This document shows positions 33,882 to 41,219 of a stretch of 64,000 bases of DNA, one piece after another. Source of the stretch: JAGBWK01 sp964544595 (GTDB taxonomy: Bacteria > Bacteroidota > Bacteroidia > Bacteroidales > Muribaculaceae); assembly GCA_964544595.1 (NCBI GenBank), contig CAZJBM010000013.1, positions 1-64,000 on the forward strand. The letters are read 5' to 3'. The translations under genes and the position numbers were made by a program. The number at the start of each line of letters is the position of its first letter. The first letter of the stretch is position 1. The notes beneath the pieces were generated by a model that had not been told where the DNA came from, made no database searches, and saw nothing but the letters and a program-made list of their open reading frames with translations.

Positions 33882-35540
33882 ATGGGCACGGTAGCTGCAT
33901 CACAGGCATTACGTAAAGGCGCGGTCCTCAAGACCAAGAACTACGAGTATGTCATCGAGAAAGTTCTCGGTGCGGGCACCTACGGCATCACCTACCTGGC
34001 GACGGCGAGCGTCGCGCTCGCGGACGGGCAGATGACGCGCATGAGATTCGCGATCAAGGAGCATTTCATGAACACGTGCTACCGCGACACTGACGGGCGC
34101 ACGGTGCACGTGACCGAGAAAGGGAGGGCTGAGGTGGAGCGCACGCGCACCGACTTCCTCGGGGAGTCGGAGCGGCTTCAGAGCCTGTGCATGCTCTCGC
34201 GCAACATAGTGAACGTCATAGAGAGCTTCAGGGCGAACGGCACGGCGTACTACGTGATGGAGTATCTCGACGGGGGCAACCCGCAGCCGACGACCGAGAC
34301 CGAGGCGGTGCACATAGTCAGGCAAGTGGCTGAGGCGTTAGGCAAGATTCACCAGTCGTACATGCTGCACCTCGACATCAAGCCGGCCAACATCGTGTTT
34401 AAGTCGACGAAGACGGGCGACCGCTACCCGGTGCTCATCGACTTCGGTGTGGCGAAGCGCTTTGACCACCACGGCAACCCCAAGACGGGGCTTCAGGCCA
34501 AAGGGGCCTCTCGGGGATACGCGCCACAGGAGCAGTTCAGCGAAATAAAATCATTCTCTCCGAAATATGACATATACGCCTTGGGGGGCGTGCTCCTCTA
34601 CCTGTTGGCGGGGAAGAACCCGCCCGACGCGACCAAGGTAAGCCCGGCGCAGACCGAGATCAAGGAGCTGATACCCGACTGGGTAAGCCCGGCGACGCGC
34701 CACACGATATTAGAGGCGATGGCGCCCAGCCAATACGAGCGCACGCCCGACGTCGAGGCGTTTCTGAGAAATCTCGGCCCGGAGCAGGCGAGCAAGCAGG
34801 CCGAGCCTGTTGAGCCGGAGATAGCCCCCGTGAAGCCGCAGCCTGTGGGCGAGGCGGAGAAGCCGAAGCCGGCAAAGGTGGAGGCGGAGAAGCCGAAGCC
34901 CGCCGTTCCGGAGCCCGCCGCTATCGAGCAGCCGGCGGAAAAGCCCGCTGAGGCCGACCCCGAGGTGCTGATCGCCGAGGTTGTATCGCCGGGGAATCAC
35001 AACAGCCACAGAAACGATGCCGGCGGGGGGCTGAACCGGCCACCGCTGTCACCTCCGTCACCTCCGTCGCCCCCGCCCCCCGCGGGGCCGCAGCCGATGC
35101 CCTACAGGCCGATGCCTAACCACAGGGGCCCGGGGCATATACCTAACCGCGGGAAAAAGCGTCGGCGATCCCACCGCTGGCTGTCGTCGCTGATAAGCGC
35201 AGCCGTGGCTTTGATAATAGGCGTCGGGGTGTTTGTGATAATCAATCCGGGATTCTTCGAGAAGAAGGTAGACCCCAACGTCTACAATATGTATCAGAGC
35301 TACTGCGTGAACTGCGAGAACGCCGCCTACGACGACGACATAATCAACCGCCCTGAGGAGCTCCAGCAGATCAGGGAATTCGATTACGTTCAGGTGCTCA
35401 ACTACGAAGCGCAGCAGAGGGGCGACTTCCCCGACCTGTTCAACCGGAGCAAGGGCTTCATAGAGAGGCTTGAAGAGAAATTCACAGAAGCCGCCGAAAG
35501 ATACAATAACCAGAGCTTTCTACCAATCAACCATTACTAA
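33882..35540 (+). CDS. Membrane-anchored serine/threonine protein kinase (kinase 1)
   Basis: A 552-residue Hanks-type kinase. The kinase domain spans about residues 22-300: glycine loop GAGTYG (30-35), Lys59 in FAIKE, catalytic HLDIKPAN (Asp165, Asn170) and DFG (Asp187), then GYAPQEQF in place of the usual APE. A Pro/Glu/Lys-rich linker follows (about 300-425), then basic residues and a membrane helix at about 433-455. The last ~95 residues would be periplasmic and have no family I know. It phosphorylates Ser/Thr in the cytoplasm, perhaps in response to a periplasmic signal. It heads the locus that includes FHA, PP2C and LytTR proteins. Confidence 0.9.
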   Translation: MGTVAASQALRKGAVLKTKNYEYVIEKVLGAGTYGITYLATASVALADGQMTRMRFAIKEHFMNTCYRDTDGRTVHVTEKGRAEVERTRTDFLGESERLQSLCMLSRNIVNVIESFRANGTAYYVMEYLDGGNPQPTTETEAVHIVRQVAEALGKIHQSYMLHLDIKPANIVFKSTKTGDRYPVLIDFGVAKRFDHHGNPKTGLQAKGASRGYAPQEQFSEIKSFSPKYDIYALGGVLLYLLAGKNPPDATKVSPAQTEIKELIPDWVSPATRHTILEAMAPSQYERTPDVEAFLRNLGPEQASKQAEPVEPEIAPVKPQPVGEAEKPKPAKVEAEKPKPAVPEPAAIEQPAEKPAEADPEVLIAEVVSPGNHNSHRNDAGGGLNRPPLSPPSPPSPPPPAGPQPMPYRPMPNHRGPGHIPNRGKKRRRSHRWLSSLISAAVALIIGVGVFVIINPGFFEKKVDPNVYNMYQSYCVNCENAAYDDDIINRPEELQQIREFDYVQVLNYEAQQRGDFPDLFNRSKGFIERLEEKFTEAAERYNNQSFLPINHY

Positions 35541-35572
35541 CCTCACGTATAACCAATTACCTTCTAATCAGA

Positions 35573-35950
35573 ATGAATATAATCTGCATAAACTCGCGCG
35601 ATGAGCTGAATCTCGTGGATCTCGACAAGATAGCGTGTATCCAAGCCAACGGCAACTATTCAAACCTAATGTATATCGAAGGGCAGAAGCTGATGATATC
35701 GATCGGCTTGTCGCAGTTTGAGCAAATAATCAACCGCGCGGCGGGGGATCCGGCTGACGAGAACAGCGGCAACACCTTCGTCAGGCTTGGCCGCAGCGTG
35801 ATCATCAACAAGCGGTATCTGACGCAGATAAGCATGGTGAAGCAGAAGCTCCTGCTCTCAGACCGCGGCAAGCACGCTTACCAGCTGATAGTGCCGAAGC
35901 AGACGCTGAAGGCGTTTAAAGACCTGATCAGGGCGCAATACGGCTCGTAG
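35573..35950 (+). CDS. Stand-alone LytTR DNA-binding protein
   Basis: A 125-residue protein that is essentially one LytTR domain: NLVDLDKIACIQANGNYSNL at the start, FVRLGRSVIINKRYLTQI in the middle and LIVPKQTLKAFKDLI at the end. No receiver domain precedes it, so it is not a classical response regulator. It follows kinase 1 by 32 bp and precedes the FHA gene by 68 bp. Its control may come from phosphorylation by the adjacent kinase or from protein partners; this is inference. Confidence 0.85.
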   Translation: MNIICINSRDELNLVDLDKIACIQANGNYSNLMYIEGQKLMISIGLSQFEQIINRAAGDPADENSGNTFVRLGRSVIINKRYLTQISMVKQKLLLSDRGKHAYQLIVPKQTLKAFKDLIRAQYGS

Positions 35951-36018
35951 GCGGGGGCGCTCGATGGCCTTACGAAAAAAGCGATAAGCGATTTACGAAA
36001 CTCACTTAACAATAATAT

Positions 36019-36642
36019 ATGCCAATATTTTACCTCGGTCACGACCACGAAGACCCAATCAAAATCGACAAGACAGCGACCACCGTCAGCCGCAACCACG
36101 CGACCATCGAGGTCGACAACAACAATAACTGGATACTCACCGACACGAACTCGGCCAACGGCACGTTTATAGAGCAGGGGGGTGAGTTTCGCCGCATCAA
36201 CCGCATACGCATCACGCCTGACACATGGATACGCCTGGGAGCGGAGGGCATCTACGGCTACTCGTTCAAGGCCCGCAGGGTGATGTCGCCCAACGACTAT
36301 CGCCACGACTTCCGCGACCTGAAGCACGTGTTGAAGGAATTTAAGGCGGTCAACGAGTCGCTTGAGCGTAAGACGATGATGCTTCGCTATATCGTGCCGT
36401 TATTCTCGCTGATAGCGCTTGGCTTCTCGTTCATACCAGCCATCGGCAGCAGCCCGATCGGGATACGCGCGGTGATGATCATTCCCGGCATGGTGGCCCC
36501 ATTCCTCCAGGGAGCGTTTCTGACCGGATTGCGCAAGCGCAAGAAGCAGCTTCAGGCAATGATGATATGCCCGAAATGCCGTCGCCGCCTCTCGGAGGAC
36601 GACATCGTAAGCGGCTTCCACAACGTATGTAAAGCTAAATAA
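36019..36642 (+). CDS. FHA-domain membrane protein with C-terminal zinc ribbon
   Basis: A 207-residue protein. Residues about 1-85 form an FHA domain with the canonical phospho-threonine pocket (SRNHATI and NSANGTF). Two hydrophobic segments at about 122-140 and 148-172 would place it in the inner membrane. A C-terminal ICPKCRRRL segment with a later Cys may bind zinc. It should read phospho-Thr marks made by the neighbouring kinases, at the inner face of the membrane. Its neighbours are the LytTR gene upstream and the caspase-like gene downstream, after 225 bp that hold three TAAGTAAGTATCG repeats. Confidence 0.85.
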   Translation: MPIFYLGHDHEDPIKIDKTATTVSRNHATIEVDNNNNWILTDTNSANGTFIEQGGEFRRINRIRITPDTWIRLGAEGIYGYSFKARRVMSPNDYRHDFRDLKHVLKEFKAVNESLERKTMMLRYIVPLFSLIALGFSFIPAIGSSPIGIRAVMIIPGMVAPFLQGAFLTGLRKRKKQLQAMMICPKCRRRLSEDDIVSGFHNVCKAK

Positions 36643-36644
36643 GA

Positions 36645-36835
36645 TAAGTAAGTATCGAAAATTAGTTTATAAGTAAGTATCGAAAATTAGCTTATACCAA
36701 TCTTCAGCTTGCTATTGCGATCTTCGAGTTTGCTCATCGGTCATTATGGAACCCCATAACTCCCTCTTCGCAAAATCAAATCTCACTAAGATCAATCTCG
36801 AATCTTAATATAAACTAATTTACGATACTTACTTA
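36645..36835. repeat. Cluster of three TAAGTAAGTATCG-family repeats
   Basis: Two direct copies at 36645-36670 and 36670-36695 each begin TAAGTAAGTATCGAAAATTA, and one inverted copy lies at 36810-36835 (ATAAACTAATTTACGATACT then TACTTA). A TCAATCTCGAATCTTAAT segment just before the inverted copy (36791-36808) also occurs, inverted, near 1084-1102 beside another copy. The cluster fills most of the gap upstream of the caspase-like gene. Confidence 0.75.
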
Positions 36836-36867
36836 CCAAATACCTCACACCCTATAAACACCACGCC

Positions 36868-37593
36868 TTGAAACCACTCAGGATAATATCACTGCTGATA
36901 GCCCTAATCGCGGTCAGCCTCGCGGCAGACGCGCAGAAGACGTACGTGCTGTCGGTAGGCGTATCGAAATACGCCAACGGCCAGAATCTCCGCTTCACGG
37001 GGAAAGACGCGACCTCATTCCGCGACGTGATGAAGAACCAGGGGGCCAACGTCACCACGATCACGAGCGAGAACGCGACGTCGGCCAACATACTCAAGAA
37101 GCTCTCGGACATAGCCTCCAAAGCGAAGGCCAACGACCGCATCATACTATTCTTCAGCGGACACGGCACTCCGGGGGGCATCGTGGCGCACGACGGGCTC
37201 CTCCCCTACTCGAAGATCAACAAGGTGCTGTCGTCGAGCAAGTCGCGGTGCAAGATATGCCTGATCGACGTATGCCACGCGGGGAGCGTGATAGAGTCGG
37301 GGGGGAACAGCTACGACAACCCGGGCACGCACATTATATATATGATGTCGTGCCGCCCCGACGAGTACTCGAAGGAGAACTGGTCGGTAGGCCACGGGCT
37401 ATTCACGCAGAGCCTTCTGAAGGGCATAAGGGGGAAAGCCGACATCAACTCTGACCGGAACATCACGCTGCTGGAGCTGTTTAACTACGTGTATAAAGAC
37501 GTGGTGAACCTCGCCTCGGCGAAGGGATGGAAACAACATCCGCAGCTGATCGGAGCGAAGTCGCTCGCCGACACAGTGCTCACCAGCTGGTGA
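36868..37593 (+). CDS. Exported caspase-fold (C14) peptidase
   Basis: A 241-residue caspase-family protein. The start is TTG at 36868, chosen because the following residues (KPLRIISLLIALIAVSLAA) make a complete signal peptide ending near ADAQ. The catalytic dyad is intact: His99 in LFFSGHGTPGG and Cys136 in CLIDVCHAGS. It is short for a metacaspase and has no extra C-terminal domain. Export places the protease in the periplasm or at the surface, which is unusual for an effector in a kinase locus. It may cleave a substrate after Arg/Lys or Asp; specificity cannot be read here. Confidence 0.87.
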   Translation: MKPLRIISLLIALIAVSLAADAQKTYVLSVGVSKYANGQNLRFTGKDATSFRDVMKNQGANVTTITSENATSANILKKLSDIASKAKANDRIILFFSGHGTPGGIVAHDGLLPYSKINKVLSSSKSRCKICLIDVCHAGSVIESGGNSYDNPGTHIIYMMSCRPDEYSKENWSVGHGLFTQSLLKGIRGKADINSDRNITLLELFNYVYKDVVNLASAKGWKQHPQLIGAKSLADTVLTSW

Positions 37594-37675
37594 GAGGGGG
37601 GAGAGCGGTATTCATACCCCCAAAAAGCGGTTTCGTCAGCGAAAACTCGCTGTTCAAACTGAAAACGACAGAAAA

Positions 37676-37708
37676 TTTGCATATCAACCTCGCTTAAACG
37701 TATCTTTG
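37676..37708 (+). promoter_or_regulatory. Promoter of the acidic membrane protein pair
   Basis: TTTG (37676-37679) and TATCTTTG (37701-37708) are 21 bp apart, a good match to the Bacteroidetes consensus. It gives the downstream acidic protein genes their own start within the kinase locus. Confidence 0.75.
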
Positions 37709-37746
37709 TAGTGTAAAAAAACTTCTCCCTCAAAAAAACTGCTATA

Positions 37747-38541
37747 ATGATTATGAACAGCGAAAATATAAACACCAACACCTTGATGGATCCCGAAAGC
37801 CAGAACCAGGAAGCGATGCAGCCGAAAGCGGCCACCCCGCGCGCCATGATACTCGGCGCGATAGCTGCGGGAGCGTTCACGTCGGCCGCGGCAGCGACTC
37901 TCGTGCTCCATAATATCGACCCTGAAGCGGAGCCTATCACCCCGATAGAATTCAAGGAGGCAATAGACTCGGCAGAGCCGGCGGAGGATATGGCAGCGGA
38001 CGCCCCGATCGAGGCAACGGTCGCCACCGACTACTACGACATAGACATAGCCGCCGAGCAGGCCGAGGCGGAGGGCGACCGTAGGATCGCGGAGCCTGTG
38101 CCCGCGGTAGAGCAAGAATACGCCTTGGCAGAGCCTCACCTGGCCCCCGACGCGGCGATAAGCAACGAAGAGGGTGACATACTGATCGAAGAGATCGACC
38201 CGATAGACGAAGACGTAGAAAATGTATTCTACGTTGACGATATAGGGGTGATGTATAACGAAGAGGGCGAGGCGATCAACGCCGCCTCCATACAATATGA
38301 GGGTGACAGCCTGACACTCGTGGATCTCGACAACGACTACGTATATGAAAGCGTCTATGACGGCAACGAGGTACAGAAATTCAACTCGCCCGGCCCGATC
38401 AACGTAAGCGACGCGGAGATAATGCTCTCGGAGCAGACCGACGACAGCGGCTACCTTCCCGCGAACGACTACGACAACTCGCTGAACGATCTCGACACAG
38501 ACCTGACCAACGATATGCTCGACGACATCATGCTCTCCTAA
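37747..38541 (+). CDS. Acidic single-membrane-segment protein of unknown function
   Basis: A 264-residue protein (start at 37747, or 37753 which removes two residues). After a polar 30-residue N-terminus comes one hydrophobic segment, about 33-55 (MILGAIAAGAF onward). The rest is strongly acidic, rich in Asp, Glu and Thr, and looks disordered, ending DLTNDMLDDIMLS. No family is recognised. It has its own promoter and is followed 61 bp later by a shorter protein of the same design. Its position between FHA, phosphatase and kinase genes makes it a candidate phosphorylation substrate. Confidence 0.65.
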   Translation: MIMNSENINTNTLMDPESQNQEAMQPKAATPRAMILGAIAAGAFTSAAAATLVLHNIDPEAEPITPIEFKEAIDSAEPAEDMAADAPIEATVATDYYDIDIAAEQAEAEGDRRIAEPVPAVEQEYALAEPHLAPDAAISNEEGDILIEEIDPIDEDVENVFYVDDIGVMYNEEGEAINAASIQYEGDSLTLVDLDNDYVYESVYDGNEVQKFNSPGPINVSDAEIMLSEQTDDSGYLPANDYDNSLNDLDTDLTNDMLDDIMLS

Positions 38542-38602
38542 AAGAAACAATCAAACCAAATAAACAATCAACGAAACAACTAACTCTAAATACCCTCCCC
38601 CC

Positions 38603-39148
38603 ATGGAAGAAAACAGCAACACCATCAACTTCGACATGCCCGCAGAGCAGGAAGCCAACAAAGAGAAGAAATCGCACAAAGCAGCCTACGCCGCAGCAGC
38701 GACAGGCATAGCCGGAGCAGCAGCCGGAGCGAGCGCCGTAGCAGCCGGAGCGGCAATGTTTGACAACGCCAACGCCGACGAAATCATCCTCACCGACGAC
38801 GCCCTTGAAGAAGTGGCCGACGTGGCATCGGCAAGCGCACCCCACTCATTCGCCGGCAGCTCGACAGGCGCCACCAACGACATCAAGGCCGACGACTCAG
38901 TGATCGAGGCCGAGGTAGAGGTAGACGAAATCGTATACGACACAGACCAAATCATTCTGACCGAAGAGCCCGACTTTGAGCTCGCCCAGGCCCACGTGGT
39001 CAACGACGACGACATCCAGATCGCCTACACCGACATCGAGATCGCCGAGGAACCGACATTCGAGCCTGAAATCGACTCGACCGACTCGTTTGACACGCTG
39101 TCAGAGCCTGAAATGAACTTCGGCGACGATCTCTTAGCAGATCTCTAA
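38603..39148 (+). CDS. Acidic Ala-rich single-membrane-segment protein of unknown function
   Basis: A 181-residue protein with the same plan as its upstream neighbour: polar N-terminus with KEKKSHK, a small-residue hydrophobic segment at about 30-55 (AAYAAAATGIAGAAAGASA), and an acidic, probably disordered C-terminal half ending EMNFGDDLLADL. There is no recognisable domain. Threonines next to acidic residues (for example TDSFDTLSEPE) are plausible kinase sites but this is only inference. Confidence 0.6.
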   Translation: MEENSNTINFDMPAEQEANKEKKSHKAAYAAAATGIAGAAAGASAVAAGAAMFDNANADEIILTDDALEEVADVASASAPHSFAGSSTGATNDIKADDSVIEAEVEVDEIVYDTDQIILTEEPDFELAQAHVVNDDDIQIAYTDIEIAEEPTFEPEIDSTDSFDTLSEPEMNFGDDLLADL

Positions 39149-39176
39149 TCGCCATCAACCCCAACCCGCAATCAAC

Positions 39177-39210
39177 CGGCCGACTGCCGGGTCGCTACCG
39201 CAGTCGGCCG
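39177..39210. other. GC-rich hairpin and a 14-bp palindrome upstream of the zinc-ribbon/FHA gene
   Basis: CGGCCGACTGC (39177-39187) pairs with GCAGTCGGCCG (39200-39210) and is followed by an A-run, not a T-run, so it is not a standard terminator for the plus strand. Further on, TTATTTGCAAATAA (39251-39264) is a perfect palindrome 40 bp before the next start codon and may be an operator. Confidence 0.45.
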
Positions 39211-39304
39211 TCAAAAAAAAACCAACCACCCCACCCTCTCCCTCAACCCATTATTTGCAAATAAATAATTAACACTTGAGTCGCGCCATTAAGCCCACGA
39301 CCCA

Positions 39305-40210
39305 TTGGACAAGATGAACAGTGAATTAACCCAAGCAAGCAAAATCTGCAGTAACCCTGCTTGCAAACGCGAATTTCCATACTACAAACCTTCGACACCC
39401 GGCAAATACAATGTCGCCTGCCCCTTCTGCCACGAGCAGAACGAGATAGAGGTGACAGTCGACTCCAAGGAGCCCTCGGAGGCTCAGCAGGCCCCTCAGC
39501 CGAAGCCAGAGATAACACTCGGCCTGCAAGAGGACGGGTCGTATCGCTTCCGCTGCAACAAATGCAACGCGGCGGTAAGAGTACCGGAAAAGCTTGTGCG
39601 CCCGGGCCTCAACAAAGTCAAATGCCCTAAATGTCAGGCACCAAACGAATTCACCAAGCCCTTCACCGAGGAGGAATTGCTACGCTGCTCAGAAGCGAAC
39701 TGCAAGGGGCATATCAAACGCCCCTCACAGTCGGGCGACGGGGTCTATTCGAGCGAATGTGACACCTGCCAGGCGAAATACAGCATAGTGATGCATGAAG
39801 GGAAGGTGAACAAGGTAAGCCGCAAGACCGACACCGCACCCAAAACCGAAACCCTCGACAACACATGGGAAGTAAGCCCCACGGAGGCAATGATGAGACT
39901 AGTGACGGGCAGCTTCTTCAACAAAAAATATTACGACCTCTCAAGAGGCACCCACTACGTGGGTCGTCACGACCAATTCGAGCCGTCGAACTTCCAGCTC
40001 CATGACGACACCGCATCACGCCGCTCGCTCCGCATCGACGTGCTTCAGGTAGGGGATGGCATCACATACAAAATGACGGTACAGAGGGCGTTCAACCCCG
40101 TGTTTCACAACAACCGCGAACTCCGTCAAGGCGACATCGTCTATCTCTACTACGGCGACCGCATCAAAGTAGGACAAACCATCATAAAAGTCGAAAAGTC
40201 ATGCAAATAG
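39305..40210 (+). CDS. Zinc-ribbon and FHA-like domain protein
   Basis: A 301-residue soluble protein. Three zinc-ribbon-like parts are visible in the first 165 residues: CSNPACKREF with CPFC; CNKCNAAVRV with CPKCQA; and CSEANCKG with CDTC. The C-terminal ~100 residues (HYVGRHDQFEP onward) form an FHA-like fold, but the usual SxxH motif reads SRRS, and NGT is replaced by HNN. Phospho-Thr binding may therefore be changed or lost. The stop overlaps the PP2C start by 10 bp, so the two are probably made together and may interact. Confidence 0.8.
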   Translation: MDKMNSELTQASKICSNPACKREFPYYKPSTPGKYNVACPFCHEQNEIEVTVDSKEPSEAQQAPQPKPEITLGLQEDGSYRFRCNKCNAAVRVPEKLVRPGLNKVKCPKCQAPNEFTKPFTEEELLRCSEANCKGHIKRPSQSGDGVYSSECDTCQAKYSIVMHEGKVNKVSRKTDTAPKTETLDNTWEVSPTEAMMRLVTGSFFNKKYYDLSRGTHYVGRHDQFEPSNFQLHDDTASRRSLRIDVLQVGDGITYKMTVQRAFNPVFHNNRELRQGDIVYLYYGDRIKVGQTIIKVEKSCK

Positions 40211-41160
40211 AACTGCAGTCAATATACACGTTCAACCAGCTCGGACAGCGCGACAACCAGGAGGATTCGCGCTATCCCGACGTGGACAATCCGGATCCCG
40301 CGACAGCAATCCCTGCCTTCGCCGTATGTGACGGCGTAGGTGGCTGCGAGAAGGGGGAAGTGGCTTCGTCGACGGTAGCCCAATCGATAGGGGAGCAACT
40401 AAAGAACATGAAACAGGGCGACGAATTCACGATCGACGACCTGCGCGAGCTACTGCAAGGCTCGTACGCGGCACTCGACAAGGCATCGCGCCCGACCAAC
40501 CGGGGCATGGCCACGACGCTGACGCTTGTGGTATTTCACAGCGAGGGTTGCATGGCCGCGCATATAGGTGACAGCCGCATATACCAGATACGTCCCGGCG
40601 AAGGTATCGTGTACCGCAGCGAGGACCACTCGCTCGTCAACGCCCTTGTGCGCTCAGGCAACGTGCCGCCCGACCAAGCGGAGGGGCATCCGCGGGGCAA
40701 CGTCATCACTCGCTGCATGAGCGCCAACGACGGCACTCGCGAGCGCGACGACGCGACAGTGGTCAAGCTCTACGACATACGCCCGGGCGATTACTTCTTC
40801 CTGGCATCGGACGGAGTGCTCCACTGCGTCGACGACAACAAGCTCATAGAGATACTAAACTCTGAGATACCAGACGCCGACAAGATGGGAGAAATAGCCA
40901 CGCTATCGCGCGACTCGATAGACAACAACACGGCCATACTCATACATATAGGCAAAGTGGAAGGGGCAGCCAATATCGAGCAGCCCGCCGAAAACGCCGA
41001 CGAACCGGCCGACGAGGCCCCCACAGTGCTCGACGAAGCGGAGAGGGTCTACACCCGGAAGATAGTGCCGCGCGAGCAGGAGGACGAGACGGCGGTAGAG
41101 GTGTCGGGCGCCCCGGCCCCGAAGCGAGGTTTCTTCGCCCGACTCTTCGGAAAAAAATGA
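40201..41160 (+). CDS. PP2C-family serine/threonine protein phosphatase
   Basis: A 319-residue cytoplasmic phosphatase. The metal-binding and structural motifs of PP2C are in order: RDNQEDS, VCDGVGGCEKGE, GMATTLTL, AHIGDSRIYQI, LASDGVLH and DNNTAILIHI. The last ~70 residues are acidic, then end in a basic Phe-rich tail (KRGFFARLFGKK). It should remove the phosphates placed by kinases 1 and 2. It overlaps the zinc-ribbon/FHA gene by 10 bp, a strong sign of a shared complex. Confidence 0.93.
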   Translation: MQIELQSIYTFNQLGQRDNQEDSRYPDVDNPDPATAIPAFAVCDGVGGCEKGEVASSTVAQSIGEQLKNMKQGDEFTIDDLRELLQGSYAALDKASRPTNRGMATTLTLVVFHSEGCMAAHIGDSRIYQIRPGEGIVYRSEDHSLVNALVRSGNVPPDQAEGHPRGNVITRCMSANDGTRERDDATVVKLYDIRPGDYFFLASDGVLHCVDDNKLIEILNSEIPDADKMGEIATLSRDSIDNNTAILIHIGKVEGAANIEQPAENADEPADEAPTVLDEAERVYTRKIVPREQEDETAVEVSGAPAPKRGFFARLFGKK

Positions 41161-41219
41161 CAAGTATCACGACATCATAATAACACCAATCGATTATTAA
41201 CCACTCAAAATACCAAATC

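Noticed and set aside
39177..39210. Terminator after the acidic protein genes
   Set aside because: The hairpin is followed by As, not Ts, on the plus strand, and on the minus strand the Ts come before it; it is listed only as a hairpin.
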